NCBI GenBank assembly: GCA_030745835.1
Contig: JASLNU010000108.1
Coordinates: forward strand, 11,095-75,094
Length of the DNA: 64,000 bases
Reading direction: 5' to 3'
Source of the DNA: GCA-2687515 sp002687515
Lineage (GTDB): Bacteria > Pseudomonadota > Alphaproteobacteria > Rhodospirillales > UBA2165
Part shown: one piece after another, positions 54,431 through 63,413 of the stretch
Layout: every line of letters begins with the position of its first letter
Numbering within the stretch: the stretch's first letter is position 1
Program-made: the position numbers and the translations under genes
Notes under the pieces: model-generated
What the model saw: only the letters and a program-made list of their open reading frames with translations
The model's database searches: none
What the model was told of the DNA's origin: nothing

Positions 54431-55378
54431 ATGAAACTCAATCGTTTAAAGATATGGATCCTGATCGCCACGGGCGGCCTGCTCCTGGTGGTGCCGCCCC
54501 TGGCCCTGGTTTTCGACGAGCCCTTCTACCTCACCCTGCTTGGGCGAGTCATGATCTTCGCCATCGCGGCCCTCAGCCTGGACCTCATCCTCGGCTTCGG
54601 CGGCATGATCAGTCTGGGCCATGCCGCCTATCTCGGCCTCGGCGCCTATGCGGTGGGCATTCTGTCGTTTCACGGCGTCGACAACGGTTGGCTGCAACTC
54701 GCCATCGCCATCGCCGGCTCCGCCTTCGTCGCCGTGATCATCGGCGCGATCTGCCTCAGGACCAGTGGAATCTACTTCATCATGATCACGCTGGCCGTGA
54801 CCCAGCTGCTGTTCTTTCTCGGCATCAGCCTGGAAACCTATGGCGGTGACGACGGGCTTCCCCTCGACCGGTCCGTCTTCCTCGATGGGTTTGATCTCGG
54901 CAACGAGGTCAACCTTTACTATTTGATTCTCGCCTTTCTCGCGATCATGACCTACCTGTCGTGGCGCCTGATCAACTCGCATTTCGGCATGGTCATTCGC
55001 GGTGTTCACGAGAACGAGATGCGGATGCGGGCGATCGGCTTTCCGGTTTTCCGCTACAAGCTCGCGGCCTTCGTGATCGCCGGCGCCATGTGCGGTGTCG
55101 CCGGCTTCCTGCTCGCCAACCTGACCGAATTCGTGACGCCGGAATTCATGCATTGGTTCCGCTCGGGGGAAATCATGGTCATGGTTCTGGTGGGCGGCAT
55201 GGGGACGCTGTTCGGACCCTTGTTGGGGGCCGCGGCCTTCTTGTTGTTCGAGGAAGTGATTTCGGGCTGGACCGAGCACTGGATGGTCATATTCGGCCCG
55301 CTGCTCGTAATCCTCGTTTTGTTCGCCAAAAAGGGATTGTGGGGGTTCTTGCCCGGCAGTGCGGAACATGATGACTGA
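54431..55378 (+). CDS. livM: Liv-type ABC importer permease (LivM, second system)
   Basis: A 315-residue permease with LDLILGFGGMISLGHAAYLGLGAYAVG, TSGIYFIMITLAVTQLLFFLG, VIRGVHENEMRMRAIGFPVFRYKL and MVLVGGMGTLFGPLLGAAAFLL. Its stop overlaps the start region of livG, suggesting coupled translation. Confidence 0.93.
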   Translation: MKLNRLKIWILIATGGLLLVVPPLALVFDEPFYLTLLGRVMIFAIAALSLDLILGFGGMISLGHAAYLGLGAYAVGILSFHGVDNGWLQLAIAIAGSAFVAVIIGAICLRTSGIYFIMITLAVTQLLFFLGISLETYGGDDGLPLDRSVFLDGFDLGNEVNLYYLILAFLAIMTYLSWRLINSHFGMVIRGVHENEMRMRAIGFPVFRYKLAAFVIAGAMCGVAGFLLANLTEFVTPEFMHWFRSGEIMVMVLVGGMGTLFGPLLGAAAFLLFEEVISGWTEHWMVIFGPLLVILVLFAKKGLWGFLPGSAEHDD

Positions 55379-56135
55379 GGCGACGCTGAAAGTCGAAGGG
55401 CTTACCAAAAGTTTCGGGGGCGTCGTCGCCACCGACAATCTCTATTTCGAGATCGAGCCAAGAGAAATCCACGCCGTCATCGGCCCGAACGGGGCCGGCA
55501 AAACGACCCTGGTCGCCCAGCTTTCGGGCATGCTGAAGCCGGACGGCGGGCGCATTCTCTTTCTCGGTCGTGATATCAGCCGCTTATCGGCGGATGCGAG
55601 GTCCCATCTGGGGCTTGCGCGATCATTTCAGATCACCAGCATTTTCAGGAAATTCACCGCGCTGGCCAACGTCGCCTTATCGATCCAGGCGCACCGGGGC
55701 CACAGCTTTCGTTTCTGGAAGCCAGCCGCGACGGATTCCGCCCTCACCGAACCGGCACGGAAAATCCTGGACGACGTGGGTCTCGGGAAACGTGCCGACA
55801 TGATCGCCGGCAACCTCGCCCATGGGGAACAGCGCCAGTTGGAAATTGCCATGGCGCTGGCGACCCGACCCAAGCTCCTTTTGCTAGACGAGCCCACGGC
55901 GGGCATGGGTGCCGAAGATACCGATCGCATGTGCGATCTGCTCTCTTCCATGAAGGGCGAAATTTCCATGCTCCTGATCGAACACGACATGGACACCGTG
56001 TTCACGCTCGCCGATAGGGTGACGGTCCTGGTCTACGGTACCGCGATCGCCACCGGCACGCCCGAGGAGATCCGACGGAACGATGAGGTGCGAGCGGCAT
56101 ATCTCGGCGAAGACGACGTGGTCGAAAATGCTTAA
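55368..56135 (+). CDS. livG: Liv-type ABC importer ATPase (LivG, second system)
   Basis: A 255-residue ATPase: Walker A GPNGAGKT, signature region LAHGEQRQLEIAMAL, Walker B LLLLDEPTAGM and the switch His in LIEHDMDTVF. Unlike the first system's LivG, the C-loop is normal for the family. Two adjacent ATG codons (55368 and 55371) overlap the livM end; I chose the first, with modest certainty. Confidence 0.92.
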   Translation: MMTEATLKVEGLTKSFGGVVATDNLYFEIEPREIHAVIGPNGAGKTTLVAQLSGMLKPDGGRILFLGRDISRLSADARSHLGLARSFQITSIFRKFTALANVALSIQAHRGHSFRFWKPAATDSALTEPARKILDDVGLGKRADMIAGNLAHGEQRQLEIAMALATRPKLLLLDEPTAGMGAEDTDRMCDLLSSMKGEISMLLIEHDMDTVFTLADRVTVLVYGTAIATGTPEEIRRNDEVRAAYLGEDDVVENA

Positions 56136-56829
56136 GCTCTCATCCATCGAGACCTCCTATGGATCGAGGCAGGTCCTTTTCGGACTGTCCCTAGAGGTCG
56201 AAGAAGGCCAGATGGTTACCTTGATGGGCCGCAACGGGATGGGTAAGACGACGACGGTCCGCTCGATCATGGGCCAGGCGCCGGCCCATGGCGGTTCGAT
56301 CACCTTCGACGGCGTCGAACTGACCAGAATGGAAGACTACAAGATCGCTCAACTGGGCGTCGGGCTCGTTCCCGAGGGCCGCCAGGTTTTCCCCAACCTG
56401 ACGGTGCGCGAGAACCTGGTCGCCACCGCCGACAATCGATCCGGTTCTAGCGACCCCTGGACACTGGAAAAAGTGCTCGACTTGCTGCCGGGGCTCAACG
56501 AGCGACGCGATGCCATGGGCAATCACTTGTCGGGTGGTGAACAGCAGATGTTGGCGATTGGCCGGGCGCTTATGACTAACCCGAAGATGCTTATCCTGGA
56601 CGAGGCGACCGAAGGCCTGGCGCCTCTGATCCGGAACCAGATCTGGAGATGCCTGGAGGGCCTACGGGCCCACGGTTTGTCCATCCTGGTGATCGATAAG
56701 AACGTCGACACGCTTGCCCGCATTGGTGACTACCATTACATCGTCGAGCGCGGTCGCGTCGTGTGGGAAGGAAATTCGGACGAGCTGCGCGCAAACGATG
56801 AGATCAAACACCGGTATCTGGGTGTTTAG
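56128..56829 (+). CDS. livF: Liv-type ABC importer ATPase (LivF, second system)
   Basis: A 233-residue ATPase of standard length: Walker A GRNGMGKT, PEGRQVFPNLTVRENL, signature LSGGEQQM, Walker B LILDEATEGLAP. The switch His is replaced: VIDKNVDTLARIGD has Lys where LivF proteins have Gln or His. It starts 8 bp inside livG. In contrast to the first system it has no C-terminal extension. Confidence 0.92.
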   Translation: MLKLSSIETSYGSRQVLFGLSLEVEEGQMVTLMGRNGMGKTTTVRSIMGQAPAHGGSITFDGVELTRMEDYKIAQLGVGLVPEGRQVFPNLTVRENLVATADNRSGSSDPWTLEKVLDLLPGLNERRDAMGNHLSGGEQQMLAIGRALMTNPKMLILDEATEGLAPLIRNQIWRCLEGLRAHGLSILVIDKNVDTLARIGDYHYIVERGRVVWEGNSDELRANDEIKHRYLGV

Positions 56830-56959
56830 CCGCCAAGGCGCCGCGCGTCACGTGTTCTGCCCAAAGATTCCGCTTAGATGAGGTCGACGGCTCCGACCCA
56901 AAGGCATCGCAAATTGCCAATTTGCACAATAGGCTATAAACGGCGAATGTCCGCTTCTG

Positions 56960-57165
56960 GCGGTGGTCTCAACTGATCGACGCAACACTTTATCTTAAAC
57001 GGCAAGATGGAGTGTCTGCAGATGAAGCGAATATATCGGCGAGGATTCAGTGCGGCAGAGAAGACGGAGCTTTGGGATCGCTGGCAGCGCGGGGATTCAT
57101 TGAAAGCGATTGGGCGGGCGTTTGGCAAACGGCTGAATATTTCGCCTTCAAAGCGGTCGGTTTAA
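56960..57165 (+). mobile_element. IS30-family relic: transposase N-terminus only
   Basis: From the ATG at 57022 the frame reads RGFSAAEKTELWDRWQRGDS then LKAIGRAFGK. This is the N-terminal helix-turn-helix of IS30-type transposases (RGFSAAEK.ELWDRW.RGESL..IGRAFGK). It turns into unrelated residues and stops after 47 codons; the DDE domain is lost. The preceding AACTGATCGACGCAACACTT resembles the left end of such elements. A 17-base palindrome (GCAAATTGCCAATTTGC, 56909-56925) lies just outside. Confidence 0.7.
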
Positions 57166-57298
57166 ACCCTTGGTAAATCACCGAACGACAAGTTAATATT
57201 TACTCATATAATTCACACTCCACCCCCTCAAGAAACTTGAATCGCTATACTGCGGCAGAATTTCGGCGTGGGGTTAATCGGGAGAGAGGTTCGCCTGA

Positions 57299-58153
57299 AT
57301 GATAATCCATAAACCCACCACGCTGGAGGAAGCGGCAAGGCTGCTGGCCGCCGACGATGACGCGCAGTGCATTGCCGGGGGCGCGACATTGGTGGCGATG
57401 ATGAACAGCGGCGTGGTTGAACCTCGAACCTTGATTTCTCTGGGCGGGATCGACGGATTGAACGCCATCACCGGCGCAACCGACCGAACCGTGACCATCG
57501 GCGCGACAGCAAAACACAGTACCGTCGCCGCCCATGACGCCTTCACCGGCGCACAATCCATCGTTGGGCTGGCCGCCGGAAAAATAGCCCATCCACCGAT
57601 CCGCAACATGGGCACGATCGGCGGTTCGCTCGCCGTCGCCGATCCGGCCACCGATTATCCGACGGCCCTGTTGGCGGCCGGCGCTGCTTTTGACGTCGTC
57701 GGGCCGGACGGTTCGCGGACCATTGCCGTCGATGACTTCTTTACCGGTTTTTTATCGACGGCCCTGGCCACGGGCGAATTGATCCGGTCGGTCGAACTGC
57801 CGGCGGGGCCGGAGAACGCGGTGGCGGTCTATGACAAGATTTCAAAAATCGACGGCGATATTGCGATCCTCTCGGTGGCGGTGGTGATGGTCATGGCTGA
57901 TGGCCGGTGCTCATATCTGAGGATTGCCGTTGGCGGCTGCGGACCCACCCCTTTTCGTTCACCGCAGGCGGAAGAAGAACTAATTGGTTCGGAACTTTCA
58001 GGCACCGATCTGGACATCGCCGCCGACTTGACCGTGGCGGCAAGCGATCCGATGAACGATGTGCGGGCCACCGCCGATTATCGCCGCAGGGTATTGCCTG
58101 GGGTGGTTCGCCGGGCGCTTGGCTTTGCACGGCAATTAACGGAAGACGAATAA
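57299..58153 (+). CDS. Molybdenum hydroxylase FAD subunit (CoxM/XdhB type)
   Basis: A 284-residue FAD-binding subunit of the xanthine dehydrogenase/CO dehydrogenase family. The two FAD motifs are CIAGGATLVAMM near residue 25 and RNMGTIGGSLAVADPATDYP near 102. The C-terminal domain starts near 170 (KISKIDGDIAILSVAVV). Its stop shares one base with the start of the iron-sulfur subunit gene (TAATG). First gene of a three-gene operon; a promoter should lie in the AT-rich 57166-57298. Confidence 0.92.
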   Translation: MIIHKPTTLEEAARLLAADDDAQCIAGGATLVAMMNSGVVEPRTLISLGGIDGLNAITGATDRTVTIGATAKHSTVAAHDAFTGAQSIVGLAAGKIAHPPIRNMGTIGGSLAVADPATDYPTALLAAGAAFDVVGPDGSRTIAVDDFFTGFLSTALATGELIRSVELPAGPENAVAVYDKISKIDGDIAILSVAVVMVMADGRCSYLRIAVGGCGPTPFRSPQAEEELIGSELSGTDLDIAADLTVAASDPMNDVRATADYRRRVLPGVVRRALGFARQLTEDE

Positions 58154-58638
58154 TGACCGAACCAGCGAGCTACGACATAAAGGTGAATGGCGAGATCGAA
58201 ACCGTCATCGCGCCGGCCGAAGAGACGTTATTGACCGTGCTCCGCGAACGATTGAATCTAACCGGCGCCAAGCGCGGTTGCGATCAGGGCGTCTGCGGAA
58301 CCTGTACAGTATTGATTAACGGCGAGCCGGTGCGCGCCTGCCTGACCTTGGCGGCGCTTTGCGAGGGCGTTGAGATCACCACCATCGAAGGCCTGGGCAG
58401 GCCCGACCAGCTAAGCGCCGTTCAACAATCTTTTATCGACGCCGGCGGCATTCAGTGCGGCTTTTGCGCTTCGGGTATGATCCTGACCGTAAGCTCGATC
58501 CTCAACAACAACCCGGAGGCAAATGAAGACGATATCCGCGAAGCCATTTCGGGCAATATTTGCCGTTGCACCGGTTATGCAAAAATTGTCGAGGCGGCGG
58601 TAAATGCCGCCGGCCAAATGGGCGGAGCGTCGCGATGA
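58153..58638 (+). CDS. Molybdenum hydroxylase [2Fe-2S] subunit (CoxS/XdhC type)
   Basis: A 161-residue protein with two [2Fe-2S] sites. The plant-ferredoxin type site is GCDQGVCGTCTVLINGEPVRAC, and the C-terminal helical site is CGFCASGMI...GNICRCTGY. Electrons pass from the molybdenum subunit to the FAD subunit. It is coupled on both sides: one base shared with the FAD gene and ATGA overlap with the large subunit. Confidence 0.95.
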   Translation: MTEPASYDIKVNGEIETVIAPAEETLLTVLRERLNLTGAKRGCDQGVCGTCTVLINGEPVRACLTLAALCEGVEITTIEGLGRPDQLSAVQQSFIDAGGIQCGFCASGMILTVSSILNNNPEANEDDIREAISGNICRCTGYAKIVEAAVNAAGQMGGASR

Positions 58639-60971
58639 ACGAGGTTTTCGATACCATCGGCCAGCGCGTGCCGCGCATAGAAGGCAAGGACAAAGCCACC
58701 GGCCGCGCCCAATATACAGATGACATGAGCCTGCCCGGTATGTTGTTCGGCGCCATCGCTCACAGCCCCCATGCGCACGCCCGAATCCTCTCCTACGACA
58801 TTTCGGCGGCTCTTGAGGTGCCTGGCGTCAAGGCCGTGATTACCGCCGACGATTACGATTGGTTCCGGAGCGGCGGCCACGTTAAGGACGAGACCCTGCT
58901 CGCCAAGGGCAAGGTCCGCTATATCGGCGAGCCGGTGGCGGCGGTGGCGGCCCGCACCCAGAAGGCCGCCGAAGAGGCGGCCCGGCTGGTCAAGATCGAG
59001 TATCAAGTTCTCGACGCCGTGCTCTCGATCGACGACGCCATGAATCCCGACCTGCCGATCATTCACGAGGAATTTTCGACCTACCAGATGAATGTGACCG
59101 ACCTCGAGGTCAGCGGCAATGAATGCTGGGCGACCTCGGCCGAGGAAGGCGATGTGGACGCCGCCTGGAACGATTGCGATGCGGTTGTCGAGGAAACATT
59201 TGAGACCCAGGCCCAGCATCATTTGTACTTGGAACCGGCCTCGGCGCTCGCCGATGTCGACGCCAACGGCAAGGTGACCGTGTGGGGCCCGAACCAGGGG
59301 GTTCATTTCGTTCAGACCCGGACCGCCGACTATCTCGGTCTGCCGCTGACCAAGGTGCGGGCAATTTCGCCAACCGTCGGCGGCGGGTTTGGCGGCCGGG
59401 CGGGCCCGCATGTCCAGCCGATTGCCGCCGCGTTGGCGCTGAAGGCGGACAAACCGGTAAAAATTACGCTATCCCGTTCCACCGATTTCGAAATTTGCCG
59501 GTCCCGGCATCCGTCTCGAATCCGAATGAAAATCGGCGCCAAGAAGGACGGCACCCTGATCGCCCAGGAAGCCGAATTGCTGTACGATGGCGGCTCCTTC
59601 ACGGACGAAACACCGGCGGTGGCGAGTTTCGGCTTGATGATGGCCCGGGGACCTTACCGGGTACCAAACTTCAGGGGCTCGGCGCGCGCCTTCTATACCA
59701 ACAAGTTGCGTGCCGGTTCGTTCCGCGGCTTCGGTAATCCGCAAGCAGCGTTCGCCCGCGAATGCCTGATCGATAGCCTGGCAAAGGCACTTGAGATACC
59801 GCCGATCGAGGTGCGTCGGATGAACGCCATGGTGGCCGGCGATAAATGGTTGGGCGGACAGCAAGTACCGGCCTGTGGTTTCGACCAATGCCTCGACGAG
59901 GTTTTCCAGGCCGTCGACGGGGATCGCGATCAATTGCCGCCGCCGGCACCCGGCAAAAAACGCGGTTTCGGCTTTTCCGGTTTTGCCCATATCAGCAGTT
60001 TTCTGGCCAGCGGCGCCAGCGTCCAATTGCGCGAGGACGGCACGGTGACCATGAATACCGGCGGCATCGAGATCGGCCAGGGCGCCAGCACCATTCTGAC
60101 GCAAATTTGCGCCGAGGCCCTAAAACTGCCGGTTGAGGATATTAACCTGACCGAGCCCGATACCGACACCACGCCCTATAATTACAAATCGGTCGGCAGC
60201 CGCACCACTTATACCACCGGGCGGGCGGTTAAGGCGGCGGCCGAAGACGTCGCCAAGCAAATCATCGAACATGCGGCGGCGATTCTCGGCTGCGAGCCCT
60301 CGCACCTGACCTTGCTGGCGGGCGGCCAAGTGGCCGTCAAGGAGGACGTCACCGACATTCCGTTGATCAACCGCACGGTGACCTTCAAGGAAGCTTCATT
60401 ACGCGCCCACTACGGTGTCGGCGGTCCGATTATAGGTACGCATACATTCGTCTTCGATGGACCACCCTTCGACCGCACGGGTTCGAAAATGAAGTCCGTC
60501 GTGTTCGGCAACATGGGGGCATATATATTTGGCGCGCAAGGCGCCGCCGTCGATGTCGACGAAGTGACCGGGCAGGTCGATGTGGTGATGGCGTGGGCCG
60601 CCGCCGATGTCGGCCGAGCGATCAATCCGACCAATATCGAAGGACAGGTTCAGGGCGGTTTCGCCCAAGGCATGGGCTATGCCCTGTTCGAGGAAATGGT
60701 CTGGGATAATGGCCGGCTGGTGAACCCGACATTGATGGAATATGCGGTTGCCGGCGTCAAGGAAGTGCCTGAGATTCGCACGATCATCGTCGAAGAACCG
60801 GAGCCGTCCGGTCCCTTCGGTGCAAAAGGAGTGGGCGAGCCGGCAATGGTCGGTGTCGCCCCGGCAATCGCCAACGCCATCGCCAACGCCATCGGGGGGC
60901 GTCCCAACAAACTGCCAATGACTCCCGACCGGGTTTTGGATGCAATTGAGGTAGATAAAACAGCGGATTAA
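58635..60971 (+). CDS. Molybdenum hydroxylase large subunit (xanthine dehydrogenase family)
   Basis: A 778-residue molybdopterin-binding subunit. GVHFVQTRTADYLGLP and SPTVGGGFGGRAGPHVQP are the first molybdopterin motifs, LRAGSFRGFGNPQAAFA the second, and GPFGAKGVGEPAMVGVAPAIANAI carries the catalytic Glu near the C-terminus. The AYRCSFR loop of true aerobic CO dehydrogenase is absent, so CO is not the substrate. Hydroxylation of an N-heterocycle, aldehyde or aromatic CoA ester is more likely. No XdhC-type maturation gene is adjacent. Confidence 0.92.
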   Translation: MNEVFDTIGQRVPRIEGKDKATGRAQYTDDMSLPGMLFGAIAHSPHAHARILSYDISAALEVPGVKAVITADDYDWFRSGGHVKDETLLAKGKVRYIGEPVAAVAARTQKAAEEAARLVKIEYQVLDAVLSIDDAMNPDLPIIHEEFSTYQMNVTDLEVSGNECWATSAEEGDVDAAWNDCDAVVEETFETQAQHHLYLEPASALADVDANGKVTVWGPNQGVHFVQTRTADYLGLPLTKVRAISPTVGGGFGGRAGPHVQPIAAALALKADKPVKITLSRSTDFEICRSRHPSRIRMKIGAKKDGTLIAQEAELLYDGGSFTDETPAVASFGLMMARGPYRVPNFRGSARAFYTNKLRAGSFRGFGNPQAAFARECLIDSLAKALEIPPIEVRRMNAMVAGDKWLGGQQVPACGFDQCLDEVFQAVDGDRDQLPPPAPGKKRGFGFSGFAHISSFLASGASVQLREDGTVTMNTGGIEIGQGASTILTQICAEALKLPVEDINLTEPDTDTTPYNYKSVGSRTTYTTGRAVKAAAEDVAKQIIEHAAAILGCEPSHLTLLAGGQVAVKEDVTDIPLINRTVTFKEASLRAHYGVGGPIIGTHTFVFDGPPFDRTGSKMKSVVFGNMGAYIFGAQGAAVDVDEVTGQVDVVMAWAAADVGRAINPTNIEGQVQGGFAQGMGYALFEEMVWDNGRLVNPTLMEYAVAGVKEVPEIRTIIVEEPEPSGPFGAKGVGEPAMVGVAPAIANAIANAIGGRPNKLPMTPDRVLDAIEVDKTAD

Positions 60972-61167
60972 AGAGTATTTGGCTTGGTTATCCGGGACCG
61001 CCCCAATCCAATTTGAGCAAATCGAAATCCTTGCGATCCGCCAAAATAAAGATGGGTTGGTTAGCAATCGGTTAGCAAAAACGGCTGATACAGTTTTTGT
61101 TCCGAAAGAAGAATGGCGGAGGGAAGGGCGCTGGGATCAAACCTTCTCTATGCCGGGTGCGAAATGA

Positions 61168-61425
61168 TCAGAGAGCGTTTTTGATGGCCGATCGGTAGGC
61201 GAAGGATACCGGCGTCGAACCCGCACCGTTATATTTCAAGCACTCGGCATTTTCTCCGGTACGGTTGCACTCGCGCGTTGCCGTAAGCCGTCCGGCACGG
61301 CGAAGGTTCGACCCCAGGTTCTTTCGGTAGGCGGTCGCATCCTCGAACTTCTTCTCGAACTCGTAGGGCCTTGCGACAAGGTTTATGGCGGCCGTCTGTA
61401 TACAGTAGACGCTATCCGGCATCAT
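61168..61425 (-). CDS. Hypothetical small protein
   Basis: An 85-residue frame ending FAYRSAIKNAL. It is basic, with two Cys in the C-terminal half (RECNRTGENAECLKYNG), and has no signal peptide or membrane segment in this reading. I do not recognise the family. The body has an even, protein-like composition, but the start may be wrong and the gene may be 5'-truncated, as the 290 bp upstream (to 61718) hold no other gene. It lies at the border where the GC-rich backbone gives way to an AT-richer tract. Confidence 0.4.
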   Translation of the reverse strand: MMPDSVYCIQTAAINLVARPYEFEKKFEDATAYRKNLGSNLRRAGRLTATRECNRTGENAECLKYNGAGSTPVSFAYRSAIKNAL

Positions 61426-61718
61426 CTGGGAATACCAGAATTTCCGCGGCAGATGGAATAAATGGGAGCCACAGGTGGTTTTCCAGGCTTTTCCACTGGC
61501 ATCCTATCCTCGGTCGGCCCTGCCGCCGGCCCGCAAAAAGTCTCCCCAAAATTGGACGTTTCACTTCCGCAAGGCGAATTCCCTAATCGTTTCAAGGGCC
61601 TCCCCCAAAATCCACCTCGTTTTTAGGGAATGTCCTGCGGCCACTTCACTTGATCCAACCGGGTTGAGCAGTTATAATAATTGTCCTTCGTTTTTAATTT
61701 CAAAAAAGGAGAAACCAT

Positions 61719-62132
61719 ATGATTAAGAAACTTTGTATCATGGGAATTGTTGGGTTGGCTATAATACTCTACGGAGGCATCACCGTATCGGCAATCTCCT
61801 GGGATGACCTAAATCCTGTTACAGTCGTAAAACACGCCGTTAAAACAGGGGGAGATATCGTTACAGTCGTAAAACACGCCGTTAAAACAGGGGAAGATAT
61901 AGGAAACTCAGCCGTCCACATCATCTCCCATCCAAAACATAGCTTCAATGTCGTCATCCACAACGCTGAACACCCAGATCAACTTATCAATAAGCTCGTC
62001 GATATCTGTAAAACTACCTGTGGTGCAATCAGCTGTACAAATACAGCACTGGGTGTACTTCACCCAGGGGTAGGAATGGGTATGGTTAAATCATTCACGA
62101 CAGACCAAATTTGTAAAGCGGCGGGGGGATAA
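61719..62132 (+). CDS. Secreted hypothetical protein with tandem 14-residue repeat
   Basis: A 137-residue protein with a signal peptide (MIKKLCIMGIVGLAIILYGG..VSA). The mature part holds two copies of VTVVKHAVKTG-DI in direct succession, then VHIISHPKHSFNVVIHNAEH and a Cys-bearing C-terminus with three Cys in ICKTTCGAISC. AAAGGAG precedes the ATG. Base composition is AT-rich compared with the rest of the window. No family is recognised. A strong hairpin follows the stop. Export to the periplasm with possible disulfides is the most that can be said. Confidence 0.65.
   Translation: MIKKLCIMGIVGLAIILYGGITVSAISWDDLNPVTVVKHAVKTGGDIVTVVKHAVKTGEDIGNSAVHIISHPKHSFNVVIHNAEHPDQLINKLVDICKTTCGAISCTNTALGVLHPGVGMGMVKSFTTDQICKAAGG
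61818..61901 (+). repeat. Two 42-bp tandem repeats inside the secreted hypothetical gene
   Basis: The unit beginning GTTACAGTCGTAAAACACGC occurs at 61818-61859 and again at 61860-61901 with 40 of 42 bases identical. The near identity, including third positions, points to a recent in-frame duplication. Confidence 0.9.
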
Positions 62133-62162
62133 GAATTCGCTTTCGGCAGATGGAGGGATTTG

Positions 62163-62194
62163 ACACCCCTTACGGTATTTTCCGTGGGGGGTGT
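62163..62194 (+). terminator. Intrinsic terminator candidate after the secreted hypothetical gene
   Basis: Arms ACACCCCTTACGG and CCGTGGGGGGTGT pair over 13 bp (two G-T pairs) around a T-rich 6-base loop, followed by TGTTCT. It begins 30 bp after the stop codon. The T tail is short, so strength is uncertain. Confidence 0.55.
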
Positions 62195-62277
62195 TGTTCT
62201 CGGTAGATAAATGATTAGACTTGAAAAACAATGATCATGTACCTCCTAAAATTTCCGGGAGAGAGGGAGCTGGTCCC

Positions 62278-62871
62278 GTGAAAGCGAAGACGATTAATGG
62301 GATTTTGGTTATGGCGTTGACTGCGCTGATAGGATGCGGCACGCCTTTTGGGCCTTCCTTGCGAACAGAAAGGATAACAGATAATGCGATAATTTCTGGT
62401 ACACCAAGTTTATCCAGATATACGGTGAAGCAGCAAAATGACGGAAAGGTCGTATGCCTGGGCCGGGGATCTGATGCCACTTTCGAGCAAAGCGAATCCG
62501 GAGATTTTTCCATCGCTCCTTTCTCTACAGGTGGGACTGATGCTGGGGGAGAGTCTGAGAGTACGGGTGAGCAGGAAATGGCAGGAAGAACCCCCAGTGT
62601 TCTGATGGCGAGGGAAATTTTCTATCGTGTTTGTGAATTGTCCAGTAACTATAATTTAGACAAAAAAGAGGCATTGGCACTATTTGAACAGGCCCTTGAA
62701 AAGGTGTCAAAAAGCTGGCTAAAAGAAACTGAAAATACGACTGTGACAATAGGTGACCAGGTCATTACTAAGGCTACTACTGATAGGTCAGATAAGGTTA
62801 TTAACAGCATGGCAGATAAGATCACCACCAGTAAAACTGAAAAAGATTCTTCCAGTAAAACAGAAAAATAA
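62278..62871 (+). CDS. Putative lipoprotein with Ser/Lys/Thr/Glu repeats, possibly cut short by a stop
   Basis: With the GTG start at 62278 (GAGAGGGAG upstream) the N-terminus is a lipoprotein signal, VKAKTINGILVMALTALIGC, with lipobox LIGC. A 19-codon longer TTG-initiated form would hide the signal. The protein has 197 residues, with a mostly polar middle and C-terminal SKTEK repeats encoded by 24-bp units. The TAA at 62869 falls inside the repeat: the next unit (SSSKTEN) and a further 37 or so codons continue in the same frame until a MITE begins. Either the stop is a mutation or the gene ends here after slippage. Family unknown. Confidence 0.6.
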   Translation: MKAKTINGILVMALTALIGCGTPFGPSLRTERITDNAIISGTPSLSRYTVKQQNDGKVVCLGRGSDATFEQSESGDFSIAPFSTGGTDAGGESESTGEQEMAGRTPSVLMAREIFYRVCELSSNYNLDKKEALALFEQALEKVSKSWLKETENTTVTIGDQVITKATTDRSDKVINSMADKITTSKTEKDSSSKTEK

Positions 62872-62895
62872 TCTTCTAGTAAAACAGAAAATAAA
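62824..62895 (+). repeat. 24-bp repeats spanning a stop codon
   Basis: Three units ending AGTAAAACTGAAAAA, AGTAAAACAGAAAAA and AGTAAAACAGAAAAT follow one another in frame (units begin near 62824, 62845 and 62869). The third begins with TAA where the second has GAT, so the repeat array crosses the predicted end of the lipoprotein gene. Confidence 0.7.
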
Positions 62896-63004
62896 TCAAG
62901 GGCGAGTGCTGATCAATCTAGCGGTGGTAATGCATCGACTTTAGGAAGTACGTCGCAGGACAATAGCTATGATTCTGGTGAAAGGCTTATCCCGTTCGCT
63001 CAGG

Positions 63005-63194
63005 TAGCCCGCATTTCTCATACCTCTCGACCAGGAATATACCGCAGGTCGCAGCCTGTATCGGAAAAAGGGGTGAGAAACAGTTTTCAAATTTCTGACA
63101 ATCTGTTCACCCGCAAAGATGGAGAACTCCCGGAAAACGGCGGGCCGCCAGCGTCTCACGACCGCACTGTTTGAGGTATGAGAAATGCGGGCTA
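63005..63194. mobile_element. Roughly 190-bp MITE with perfect terminal inverted repeats and TA flanks
   Basis: The left end (63006-63026, beginning AGCCCGCATTTCTCATACC) and right end (63173-63193) are exact reverse complements over 21 bp. One further pair (T63005/A63194) makes the outermost dinucleotide TA on both sides. TA duplication is the mark of IS630/Tc1-mariner elements. The interior (146 bp) carries no transposase, so it is a non-autonomous miniature element. It sits between the lipoprotein frame and the converging LPP20-like frame and alters the 3' end of both. Confidence 0.8.
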
Positions 63195-63413
63195 GTCGAT
63201 ATTCAATTCCAGGACCACTTCCGCCGTGTCCCCGATTGGATAAACCGTCGGTCCGAACTGCCTTGCGTAGGGTAGTCGCCCCCTGATCTCCTTGGCCTTC
63301 TCGTCGAGGCTGGTCCGGTAGTTCCTGACAAAGGTCCTTGAGGTGATCATCGAGCCATTCACGAATTCCAACAGCTTGGCCTGGGCATCAACCTTAGCGG
63401 CACGTTCCCCCTC
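63192..63413 (-). pseudogene. Second LPP20-like domain, in frame behind a TGA and ended by the MITE
   Basis: Directly after the TGA of the gene to its right the same frame continues for 73 codons: EGERAAKVDAQAKLLEFVNG, then RNYRTSLDEKAKEIRGRLPY and GDTAEVVLELNID. It is clearly related to the upstream domain (AAKADAQVKVLEFLNGLDLR..DTAEVIIEVL). The closing TAG at 63192-63194 is made of the MITE's end bases. So an original two-domain or tandem gene has been split by a nonsense codon and clipped by the element. Confidence 0.65.

Noticed and set aside
58635..60971. Aerobic CO dehydrogenase as identity of the molybdenum hydroxylase
   Set aside because: The AYRCSFR active-site loop is missing; the corresponding stretch is RAGSFRGFGNPQ as in xanthine dehydrogenase-type hydroxylases.
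60979..61167. 62-codon frame after the molybdenum hydroxylase large subunit
   Set aside because: It starts 8 bp after the large-subunit stop, has no ribosome-binding site and no recognisable family; probably chance.
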